In this document: positions 10,401-19,145 of the stretch, in pieces
Position numbering within the stretch: position 1 is the stretch's first letter
Layout: every line of letters starts with the position of its first letter
From: Zygnema circumcarinatum
Taxonomy: Eukaryota; Streptophyta; Zygnematophyceae; Zygnematales; Zygnemataceae
Assembly: GCA_037447605.1 (NCBI GenBank)
Contig: CM074812.1
Span: forward strand, 2,676,452-2,704,365
Length of the DNA: 27,914 nt
Reading direction: 5' to 3'
Notes under the pieces: model-generated
Told to the model about the DNA's origin: nothing
Seen by the model: the letters and a program-made list of their open reading frames with translations, nothing else
Databases searched by the model: none
Made by a program: the position numbers and the translations under genes

Positions 10401-13400
10401 TGGGGATGGGGAGGGTACTGCTGCTGGAAGAGGGGAGGATATTGCGAATGAGAAAACTCAAGAATTCAATGAGACTATCGAAAGCTTGAATAAGTGCCAG
10501 ATTTCATTATCCACAACTACAAGCTGCAAGTACTCTGTAAGTGACCTTCCACACTCTCAATAAAGAGAAGGTTAAAAGTATGAAGATGTAGATCGGGTGC
10601 AGAAGTACCGATTTCGTTGGACGAAGGTGGTGGTGGTGGTAATGATTCCGGAGGAGGTACTGCAATTGAGAACACTCAAGAATTCAATAAGTCTATATAG
10701 AAATAGCCTCTATCACAATAGCCTGTAAGAAGTCTGTGGTTTAGTTTGTAATCAGGATACATTCGATGGAGATGAAGATGATGGACTGCAGGAGAGAGGA
10801 TACTGGCATTGAGAAAACACAAGGATTCTAAGAAAGTATCGGGACACTTGAAGAGTATCAATGTGGGGAACAACGGGGACGATACTGCAATTGAGAAAAC
10901 TCAAGAACTCAATGGGACTATTAAAAGCTTGAATAAGTGTCAGATTTCATTGTCCACAACTACAAGCTGCAAGCTAAAAGGCGATACTCTGTAAGTGATC
11001 TTCCACACTCTCAATTAAGAAAAGGTAAAAAGTATGAAGCTGAAGGTTGGGTTCAGAAGTACCGATTTTGTTGAGGGAAGGTGGTGGTGGGGGTACTGAT
11101 TCCGGAGGAGCAGCTACTGTAATTCAGAAATCACAATAATTCAATGAGTCTGAATAGAAACAGCCTCTATCACAATTGCCTGTAAATAGTCTGTAGTTTA
11201 GTTTGTAGTCAAGATTCATTCAAAGGAGTGAAAAAGCATCAATGTGGGGAAAAACTCTTGTTTTCAGGATTACCAGTTGTCTTAAGGGGAGGTGGCGGTG
11301 AGGGTGATGGTGGTGGAGGAGGGGGTACTGCAACTGCAAAAATAATGGTTTTCGTCAAAGATAGTACTTTGTTGACGATGTCTAATCTTTGTACAACAAT
11401 AAAAAAAAGATAGAGATTAAATGTCCAGTGTATGCACGTGAACAGTGATGCTTCATTTTGGTTTTTTATTCCAAACTGAGAGCAAAGGTTTAGCGGTGAG
11501 ATTAGTAGTCAAGCTGGAGATAAAACTGATTGAACTTAGAAGAATTGATAACTTACTGTCGCGCACATACAGCTTAACAGATTCTGCGCTCTTTGTGTTG
11601 GTAACATTAGTTTTCAGGTAACATTCGAGCCTGTCTTCTACCAGACGTGTAGCAAATCCGAGGCACGAGCAGTCGCTTGCACAGAGCGGTATGCAATCTT
11701 CATCAGTTACCACAGTCACATTTGTGTAGTCGTTCCCATTAGAATTAGTATTATTGGACAATGTGAACGTATCAGCTAGGCCCGCACATTCTCCTGCACA
11801 GTCGAACATAAAAAATGAAGCAAATGATGAATAATATCAATGATAATATTATCATCATCAGCCGTATAATTCGCGTATCGGTATATCGCATCGTCAGTAT
11901 CTATGGCTATACCACTAGATCTTTTTAAATTCATGGAAGCGATGGAGACGCACAGGGGAGGAATGCAGCAAGACTGTATAAGCAGACGAGCCAGATATTA
12001 AAAAAACTCACAATTGACCAGACTGACTACGCATTCAGGACTGATTCAAAACGAAAGAGTGAGCTCCCTACGAAAGTAGACCGAATCTAACAGTGCCCTT
12101 CTAATCTCTAGGGATGTGACGGTGAGAGAATAAAAAAGGCGATTTCGAAAATTACCGCCAGAAGATGGTGTGGGTACTCGTGTATACAACTTAACAGCCG
12201 AGGTAGAGCTCTGTTGGTTGGAAACATCAGTTTTCAGGGAACATACGAGACGCGAGACGTTTTCTTGAGTAGAAAAATACATAGAAAATCCGAGGCAGAA
12301 GCAATCGCTATTGCACAGCGAAAGGCACTGGACATTGTCTGCCACGTAATATGCTCCATAGTCGCTCCCCGGAGAATCACTATAATTGAAATAGCTGAAG
12401 GCATTCGTTAGGCCTGCACATCCTCCTGCACAACCAAACATAAAACTGAAGCAAATGATGAATAATGTCGATGATGACAGTATCATCATTAGCCGTATAA
12501 TTCACCTATCGATCTATCACATCGTAACATGTACTGCCACCTATGGAACCGTATGGTGCCCTGGATCGCGTAAGTCACGAACTCACTGGCCAGCGATTGG
12601 CTAATGGGGGAGTTGGCAACGCACCCGTCCAGCTGCTCTCAAAGCTCCACGACAAAATCTGATGAATATCATAACATAGTCCCGTTGCAGCTGTGAATCC
12701 AACGTAGGCCGCCGTTACATTGGCGCAGGCCGTACACCCGAGAGGCCGAAGGATGCTGCAAAGGGACTCGGTGTAGGTGACAACGGGGTTATGAGGGGGG
12801 CTATCGACATCGCTCAAGTATATGGACCACTTGCTGGTATCGCCGAAGTAGTGTACCCATGCATACTTCGTCGAGTTTTCCCACAAGTGGTCAAGGGCGG
12901 ACGTACTTTGTTGTGTAACAACCGAGGGGCTCCACTTTTCAAGTATTGCAACATGTCTTCCATCAGGTTCGTTGTACTCAGGATTGGGGTACGTGTCGAA
13001 TGCAACGGCTATGGAACCAACATTGGCCGATGGAACGGTAGTATCTCCGTACGTGTACCCGAGGCTCCCGCCCTTGACTAAAGAAATGTTGCTCAAGTCC
13101 GCATTGGAAGCAACAAAAGTGAAAGTAAGGCCATCTCCGTCACACCCATTGTTGGTGTTGAAAATGAGGAACGAGAAACTAGCCGTAAAAGAAGCTGCTT
13201 GGCAATCTCCAGTTGTACTTTTCCGGAGCAAGGTCACCGGAGCCGGATGGAATGCATTACCAACAACGTATTGGTTCATGTCTGTAAGCTGCAGACTGCT
13301 GCCAACGATTGCTGTGCTGCCTTGCATGATGGGAGGTAGGCTTGCGTTGAAACCCTCATAGTTGAAGGCCGTCGGGGGAGTAAGAACTGCATCACCAAAA

Positions 13401-14936
13401 AGACGAAGATCGGAAATAAGTAGAAGAGCAATGCATCTGTCGCGTAGCTGGTAGAAAGGAGAGTACTTAATGGAACTAACTTGGGAAGAGCTCTCTGTGA
13501 AAAAATCCAACTTGGAATCATTCCCAAATTTCGAATGAAGATTGGTGAAGCACCGGAAAGGAAACGATCGAGGAGAAAAAAACAGCACAGCAGTGTTGTT
13601 TTAGAAGCTCTGTTCTGTAGAGCAGTCAGATGGAGAAAACACTCTCCCCACCTCTTCCCCCCCTCTGTCTCCCTCTCTCCCCCACTCTCCCCCCCTTTTT
13701 CCCCAACCTCTCTGCCTCCTCTCAGTCCCCCTCTGAAAACAATTTTTTGATCGTCCGGAGACAAATGCTCGAAAGAATCGTGCGAAGGATTCATTCCATG
13801 CATGCATCATGCTATCAAACTTCAACGGTCCGAGTAACATGCATGCTGTCGATTTGAATTACAGATATTCATCCTGCAAACGTTACGATGAGAAGTCCCT
13901 TCTGTCCTTTCATCATGAAAGGACTGTTCTACGCTCAATTCTTGGTCATGGTTAACCAGAGGCGTCACTTTACAAAACCTGAGATGACCACGCCATTAAA
14001 CAAAGTACCCAAAACACAAAAGGACCTAAATCCAGAACTCACCCCTCCAATGGAAGTGGTTGGGAAACAGCTTACCACATATTCCGTACTCTTTCTGACA
14101 TCCGACACCACAGTAGTCCGCCGTTTTGCCGCACTTGTTGACATTGGAGCAGCACGCAGTGTCGTTACATTGCAGATTTACAAAGGGCCCACAAGTGCCT
14201 GAAAGAAACGGAGCAGCAACAAGCAAGTACGACACGCAAACAACAACAAAAAAACAAAAAAAGTGAAATGCGTATTAAGAAAACAAAACAGAAAGATAAG
14301 AAAACAAGATGCAAATACATAGAGACAAGTGGTTCACAGAGGCATTGACTGATGAAATGCATGTGCAAGCAAAAGTTCCACGAACAATTCCATTTTAACG
14401 CCGTTCAGGGCAGACGCTGACCGTCAGTAGATGTCGGAAGTAGACTCCGGCGAGTTGTTCTTGTCGGACCCAGTTCAAGAGTTCTCCCCTCTTCTGTTCA
14501 GAGTCAATTTTGAAAAGTGGGATGTAAGAAGCAGAGAAGGGAAGGAAAAAGAGTGAAGACGAAAGACATACGAGACACGAGGAAAATATCATACATACAA
14601 GACCACTCCATCCCTCCCTCCCTCCCTCCTTCCTGAGCTGCACGCGGGGAGCAATGCAGCACGTTAACACATGAAGACAGCAGAAAAGCCAGCTCTTAAA
14701 AAATCTCAAAACTGACAAGGACTGAATGGGGTTTCTCCTTTCCAGATCCCTCTCTCCCTCCCTCCCTCCCTCCCTCCNNNNNNNNNNCCTCCCTCCCTCC
14801 CTCCCTCCCTCCCTCCCTCCCTCGGCGGCTCACTGTTTCGCGGGTGCATGTCCTGATTGGCGGCTTCGCGCGCGGCGGCGGCTGCGGCAATGAGGAGGAT
14901 CGCCGCCGCGAGAGAGAGAGACCGCGCGCGCGCCAT
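7487..14936 (-). CDS. Gene B: hevein / L-type lectin / PAN-PAN receptor-like Ser/Thr kinase
   Basis: Complete model of 12 exons: 14936-14834, 14198-14076, 13386-12625, 12425-12156, 11793-11557, 10219-10079, 9681-9413, 9210-9075, 8667-8516, 8385-8243, 8089-7981, 7813-7487. They sum to 2772 nt (923 residues plus stop) in one frame. Residues 1-22 are a signal peptide ([20 protein letters not shown]); 35-75 a hevein-like module with eight Cys; 76-329 an L-type lectin ([25 protein letters not shown]); 330-419 and 420-498 PAN/apple modules ([20 protein letters not shown]); about 507-531 the membrane helix; kinase with LGKGGYG at 596-602, K618, HRD 716-718 and DFG 736-738. Probably a plasma-membrane receptor binding glycans. 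Every ectodomain intron is phase 1. The lectin exon's donor is chosen at 12624 (GTGCGT, phase 1); a stronger-looking GTGAGT at about 12582 would break the frame. Start 14936 is preferred over an upstream in-frame ATG at 15062 because it opens the signal peptide. Tandem W-boxes lie upstream. The kinase is near-identical to gene A's. Confidence 0.85.
9889..9920. repeat. Telomere-like insertion in gene B intron
   Basis: CCTAAAAACCGTAAAAACCC and further CCTAAAAA units interrupt an intron that is otherwise collinear with gene A's (about 1217-1222), where the tract is absent. It resembles the array at 17493-17560. Confidence 0.8.
10441..11230. repeat. Nested tandem repeats in the gene B intron before the membrane exon
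   Basis: Two diverged copies of a unit of about 450 bp. Paired blocks are 10449-10561 with 10891-11010, and 10622-10768 with 11074-11224. Each copy also holds a shorter motif (ATTGAGAAAACTCAAGAATT) that recurs about five times. Gene A's intron keeps only one reduced version. On the plus strand some blocks read open up to CTCTGTAAGT, but no matching exon structure is seen, so I treat this as repeat DNA. Confidence 0.7.
13641..13735 (-). repeat. Pyrimidine tract in gene B intron
   Basis: C/T-rich sequence on the plus strand, between the hevein and lectin exons. On the coding strand of gene B it is a purine tract. Confidence 0.85.
14741..14823 (-). repeat. (CCCT)n array in gene B intron 1, containing the assembly gap
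   Basis: CCCT tetramers on both sides of ten N bases. A shorter CCCT run lies at 14610-14628. True length is unknown because of the gap. Confidence 0.9.
14778..14787. other. Assembly gap (10 N)
   Basis: Ten undetermined bases inside the CCCT array. It falls in intron 1 of gene B and does not touch an exon. Confidence 0.99.
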
Positions 14937-15092
14937 CGCGGCCAAGCGCCCGCCCGAGACAGGAGGGGACAGGACGCGGGCGCGGCCAGAGGCGAGGAGA
15001 AGGCGGGGAGAGGGAGGGGGGGGGAGGGGCCTGCTTAGTAGTTGGGCGCCGTCCCCCGCCATGGCCGGTGACAGGGACGTTGGAGCGTTCTC

Positions 15093-15132
15093 GGCGCGTT
15101 GACTTGGGACGTTGGCGCGTTGACTTGGGACG
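15093..15132 (-). promoter_or_regulatory. Tandem W-box repeat upstream of gene B
   Basis: The 19-base unit GGCGCGTTGACTTGGGACG occurs twice, at 15093-15111 and 15114-15132, giving TTGACT W-box cores at 15099-15104 and 15120-15125, two helical turns apart. WRKY factors bind TTGAC[C/T] in either orientation. The pair lies about 160-190 bp upstream of the gene B start codon. WRKY control of this receptor is inference. Confidence 0.5.
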
Positions 15133-15378
15133 GGTGGGATGTGACCGTCATTCCTGGAAGGAATGGTTTATCGAATTTAGGATTCGCCAGGATTTAGGCC
15201 AATCACCATCTGCCACGTGTTATTTTGTATGACGTGGCTGCAGACTTTGTAAGAAACGACAGAATACATCATTTTAAATGTACGGAGAGTTCAGAAGTCA
15301 ATTTCCTTATGAGGAAAACATTAGGGGTTGTCAGACTTAAAAATCATCCGTATGTCCGTTCGTACGTTTTTCACGAAA

Positions 15379-15585
15379 TAGGGGGAGTCAGACCTTGACC
15401 ATCGCTTACGAAATTCCTGAATTCCTTATTATACTAAAAGTCACATCTTTCGTGTACGAATTCTGCGTCGGGATCCGCGGCTCCGCCGAACACAGCCGTA
15501 CCAAAATGCGTACCTAGCCAATCCTTAATTCGCCCGACAGGCTTACGAAATTGATTTGGCGATGGTCAAGGTCTGACTCCCCCTA
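15379..15585 (+). mobile_element. MITE-like element, copy 1
   Basis: A 207-bp element with perfect 27-bp terminal inverted repeats (15379-15405 and 15559-15585; core GTCAGACCTTGACCATCGC). It has no coding capacity. Its interior is homologous, in reverse orientation, to 15597-15801. Confidence 0.75.
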
Positions 15586-15596
15586 ATGAGTATTAG

Positions 15597-15801
15597 TGGG
15601 GGTCAGACTTAACAAATGGCCAAATCAATTTAGTCAGCCTGCCGGGCGTATTTTCGCTTTAGCTTGGTACGCATTTCGGTACGGCCAGGTTCGGCGGAGC
15701 CGCGGATCCCGACCCGAAGTCCGTACACGAAATAAGTGACTTCTCGTACACTGTACTGAATTCAGGAATTTCGTAGTCTACGCGTTAAGTCTGATCCCCC
15801 T
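15597..15801 (-). mobile_element. MITE-like element, copy 2 (inverted)
   Basis: An inverted relative of copy 1, separated by 11 bp. It has imperfect ends GGGGGTCAGACTTAAC and GTTAAGTCTGATCCCCC, and shares interior blocks such as GGGATCCGCGGCTCCGCCGA and the GTACGCATTT region. The same end motif recurs alone at about 15324 and 15882. Confidence 0.7.
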
Positions 15802-16090
15802 ATTCCGGAGAAATTGCGAGCAGGCGAGGGACCGTCCGACGGGGACAGACCGCCTGTACGGAGTGCGGGTGTGGAAAGTGGGGGCTCTCAGACTTAACAA
15901 AATTTGACGGAAAGGTGAAGGTGAGTTACGGAAGTGCTCCTCTGCGGGGGGGTCGCGATGTCGCCGCAGTGCTCGTTCCACGAACAATCGGCCGCGGGGA
16001 CGCAGAGTGGCTCGGGTCCCGTCGCACGCGGAAGTTGGCCTCTTGCGCCATTGTAGCAATCGCGTCGCGCACAACATTATGGGTTTAAAC
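15802..16090. other. Intergenic, no gene recognised
   Basis: GC-rich sequence with one further GTCAGACTTAAC-like end motif (about 15882). An open frame on the minus strand has no recognisable domain or splice context. Confidence 0.5.
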
Positions 16091-16141
16091 TAAAACCGGA
16101 ACTGGAGCTGGAGCTGGAACTGGAACTGGAACTGGAACTGT
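16091..16141 (+). repeat. (GGAACT)n/(GGAGCT)n hexamer array
   Basis: About eight hexamers, GGAACT with GGAGCT variants. Confidence 0.9.
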
Positions 16142-16377
16142 ACATGGAGATATGCCCCCTTCAGTCATGCGAGCAGTCCAGAGTTTCAAACTCCGGAGCA
16201 TTAGAGATGCCCGTACGGATCTGTCCCTTTCTGTACAGTACAGTACTGTACAGTAGGGGGTCCTCATATTTTCCACCCTTGTTCCGGGCAAAATGAGGCG
16301 AAAATATTAAATTTGCATATATAAGGTTCGTGTTACGAATAGACGGGCGGTATTATGTTAGAGTTCATGTTGAACCG

Positions 16378-16550
16378 TGCGTATCGTACCGTACCATATC
16401 GTACCGTATCGTACTGTATCATTTAGCATCGTATCGTATCGTGACATATCGTGACGCATATATTGTCGTACATACTGTCGTCATCTAACCATCTGGGAGT
16501 TTCGTATCGTATTTATCGTGTCGTATCGTATCGTATCGTATCGTATCGAA
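16378..16550 (+). repeat. (TATCG)n pentamer arrays
   Basis: Two runs of TATCG with variants (TACCG, TATCA, TGTCG) at about 16378-16465 and 16503-16550, separated by about 40 bp. The second is the purer one. Confidence 0.9.
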
Positions 16551-16634
16551 GTCAAGAAGACGGGGAGAGGAGCGAGCGCCTCTTACGGCGGCACGAGCGG
16601 GGAGATTAGGTGCGTTTTGCGTAAGCCCGTAACG

Positions 16635-16690
16635 GCTAGTACAGATAGTACGGACAGTACGAACAGTACGAACAGTACGGACACTACGGC
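16635..16690 (+). repeat. ACAGTACG(G/A) short tandem repeat
   Basis: Five or six 9-10-bp units with core AGTACGGAC or AGTACGAAC. Confidence 0.85.
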
Positions 16691-16807
16691 TAACACAAGT
16701 TACCGTACAAAAAAGTGGTTTCGGCAAAATTGGGGCGAAAATATTGAGGACGCACTCCTTGGGGTGGTAAATACGAGGACCCCCCACTGTACAGTATAGT
16801 ACTGTAA

Positions 16808-17480
16808 GGACAAACTGTCCGGTCAAGCAAGCGTACGTCACCCATGAGGATAAATTCTGGTGCTTTCAAAAAACGACAAGACACATAACGTTTTCTGGAG
16901 TTGACGCTGAAACGCTTGGACCGTTTCCGGCTTTCGACACTTTCATGTTGGCGGCAGGGATCAAAGTTCTCCGTACATGGGTTTGTCTGTAGTTTCGTAC
17001 GAGTCTCGGAGAGTCCTTCCAGCAAATCAGCCATGCGGCAGTTGTCCTGCGTCCGTTGACCGTGGACAGTGTCAATCCGTACGATCCATACGTGGCATTT
17101 TCTAATTAGTGATTTCCGCTAAAAAAGTTATTTACTTTGTTCGATTTTGTCTTTTCTGCCGAAACGGTCAGAAAACTCTGGTTGGAGAATGTACGAATCT
17201 AACGGTAAGGAAAGTTACCAATCAGTTCGCACTTGTAAGAAAATCGTTAACGAACGTAGGTAGGTCGGTGGCTGATTGTGAGATCGCCACGTTTGGAATG
17301 TGTCGGTTGCCGGACAGCCGACCTATTGAAAGCCTAGCAATGACTGCTGACGGTTTGTCGCGTTTAGGGATCTGGTACGAAAGTTCGGCAGTCGTTGGGA
17401 AGGCATGTTAATGGCACTTTGTCACCGAATCTGTGGTAATCGTTGAGTCTTTCTCCTTTTTAGAACTGGAATTGTACGGT
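16808..17480. other. Intergenic, no gene recognised
   Basis: Open frames up to about 100 codons occur (for example 17109-17411 plus) but show no domain, splice sites or codon pattern that would support a gene. TACG-rich words recur, as in neighbouring repeats. Confidence 0.5.
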
Positions 17481-17492
17481 CTGTGTCCTGTT

Positions 17493-17560
17493 AGAACCCT
17501 AAAAACCCTAAAACCCTAAAAACCCTACAAACCCTAAAAACCCTAAAAATTCTAAAACGC
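17493..17560 (+). repeat. Interstitial telomere-like (CCCTAAAA)n array
   Basis: Seven or so units of CCCTAAAA or CCCTAAAAA, with CCCTACAAA and TTCTAAAA variants. Plant telomeres are CCCTAAA, so this is a degenerate or slippage-derived interstitial tract. Confidence 0.85.
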
Positions 17561-17772
17561 AGCCCCTAAGAAGCAGCCGCGAAGGTCACCGATGTGATCA
17601 CCAACAACCGCAGCACGCGAGGCCATCAAATGTACAGTACATAGACAAAAGCAGCAACATGGGGAACCACGAGGAAGTGGTCGCAAAGGACCTGAGAACA
17701 AACGAAAAATGCTAGGAGCGGAAAAGTACGCCTAGGCGCAACAACAACATGGAACCCTCGAATTTATGTCCA

Positions 17773-18465
17773 TCTTAAAAAAAGGAGAATGATGGACGGC
17801 CCCCCTTTTTTGGATATCCTCTCCCCTTGATTTCTTTTTGAGAGGCAAAAATATGTTAGTGCCTGCCCGAATCCGCTCGGAGTGGAAGACCCGTCCGGCT
17901 CGCATGTGCGAGTGCGCGCGTCCTTCACACTTGCGGTGAATCTCAGCCGTCTCTCTCCCAGATCGCATCACGGCAACCGTTCGATCTGCGGTCGGGCTCG
18001 GTCCCAGCGAATGGCACGCGCCCACGTGGCTCAGTATGATGGTCAGACGGTAAGTTCGACGGACGGCACGCGGTGGCGCCTGGACGCGTTTGTACGGATG
18101 GAAGTACAGTACTGTACAGTACTGTAGCCGAATCGGTTTGGTACACAAATCGTACGGTCACAGCTTCGAGGAAAGTCGAAATACCGTTTTTTAAAATATT
18201 GAGGGTCTGGACCAAGCACAATTTGCTACGTCATACAAAAGAACACGTGGTAGACGATGATTGGCTGCCAATTTTCTGCAGGTCCAGCTCATAGTTTTCC
18301 GGAGATCTCGGGCCGAGGGTCGCTCGCACTCGCACTTGCGAGCCGGACGGATCTTCCGCTCCGAGCGGATTCGGGCAGGCCCTAACATTTTTTTGCCTTT
18401 CAAAAAGAAATCAGGGGAGAGGATATCCAAAAAAGGGGAGCGTCCATCATTCTTCTTAAAAAACC
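17773..18465. mobile_element. Fold-back element with inverted ends of about 150 bp
   Basis: 17776-17922 matches the reverse complement of about 18316-18460 along nearly its whole length (shared TTTTTTGGATATCCTCTCCC, then CTGCCCGAATCCGCTCGGAG). The interior is about 390 bp without a coding region. A short relative sits near 4585-4615. Confidence 0.65.
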
Positions 18466-19145
18466 GAAAAAAGGTACAAAAGAAAAGTACAGATTGTATT
18501 TCATTTTTGACTGTGATAGACCAGACCATTTTTTGTCGCGTAGTAATTGCTGCACACTTGAGCATGCCCACAAACCGACAAGTGTTTAATTTTGACGATC
18601 CCATTTATAGCTTTTGCCGGCCAATCAGGTACGGTCCCACCGACCAAACCTTTGGAGATTCTCAAATCGCCGAAAAAGTCACGTCAACGTTTTGTCCCAT
18701 CGGTGGTCTATGATTTCCAAAACGACAAAACGATCCGTGATTTCCGGATCCAAACTGTCTGTTCATACACGTGCGACAAAATCCAGTGTAGATGAAGGTG
18801 ACACGTGTCACAAACACCGTAATTTACGGATGTAAATCCAATCAGAGGGCTCCAAAATCTCTCAGATTTCGGCGCGCTTTGTGAAAACTCCGCGATCTGT
18901 GCGGAAAAGAACAATAAAGCCAAAAATGGTCGCACACCGACAAGCATTTCCAACATCATTTTTCTCAACATCACTCCCTTCAACATCAACACATCGACCA
19001 ATCACGTCTCTCTCCTGAGACTCAAACATCATATCATGCCGCCCAACATCACACATCGGGAACATATGCTCGTCGGTCACATCACCATCACTTACCTCTG
19101 AAAGGGGCCTTCCCCAAAGTCGACCCATTTTGAATCAAACGTCAG
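18466..19145. other. Intergenic, no gene recognised
   Basis: No supported coding region. It contains the G-box palindrome at 18798. Minus-strand open frames at about 18700-19130 lack recognisable domains. Confidence 0.5.
18798..18811. promoter_or_regulatory. Palindromic G-box (GTGACACGTGTCAC)
   Basis: A perfect 14-bp palindrome with an ACACGTGT core, the type bound by plant bZIP and bHLH factors. It is about 900 bp upstream of the FAB1 start, so a role there is possible but unproven. Confidence 0.4.

Larger units (their letters stand above)
6593..10772 (-). repeat. Right arm of giant imperfect palindrome
   Basis: The reverse-complement counterpart of 635-6475. It holds the bacterial-type core (6593-7160), then directly the 3' flank of gene B, and the kinase and membrane exons with their introns. 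It lacks the 1.5 kb present on the left arm at 4423-5920. Homology ends around 10772, in the intron between gene B's last PAN exon and its membrane exon. Confidence 0.85.
16231..16807. repeat. Inverted-repeat-bounded segment with a pentamer core
   Basis: The ends at about 16231-16305 and 16726-16807 are inverted copies: shared GAGGACCCCC, GTACAGTA and GCGAAAATATT blocks in the same mirrored order. The interior holds the TATCG array and the 9-10-bp repeats. It looks like a non-autonomous fold-back element. Confidence 0.55.
15196..18274. repeat. Distant inverted repeat bounding the intergenic block
   Basis: About 45 bp at 15196-15240 (containing CACGTGTTATTTTGTATGAC) matches the reverse complement of 18229-18274 with several mismatches. 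The two could be ends of a 3-kb element into which smaller elements inserted, but no target duplication was found and no transposase is visible. Confidence 0.35.

Noticed and set aside
635-10772. The palindrome as a pure assembly or fold-back read artefact.
   Set aside because: The arms differ by substitutions, indels, repeat copy number and a 1.5-kb segment, which an artefact would not give. A chimera at the bacterial core is not excluded.
12575-12590. GTGAGT donor at the end of the lectin exon.
   Set aside because: It has a better consensus, but would join the next PAN exon out of phase; the GTGCGT at 12624 keeps the phase-1 rule and the 923-residue frame.
15778-16077. Minus-strand open frame of about 100 codons.
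   Set aside because: Arg-rich composition without domain, start context or splice support, in MITE-rich DNA.
18862-19128. Minus-strand open frame of 88 codons.
   Set aside because: No recognisable domain, and overlapping frames are equally open.
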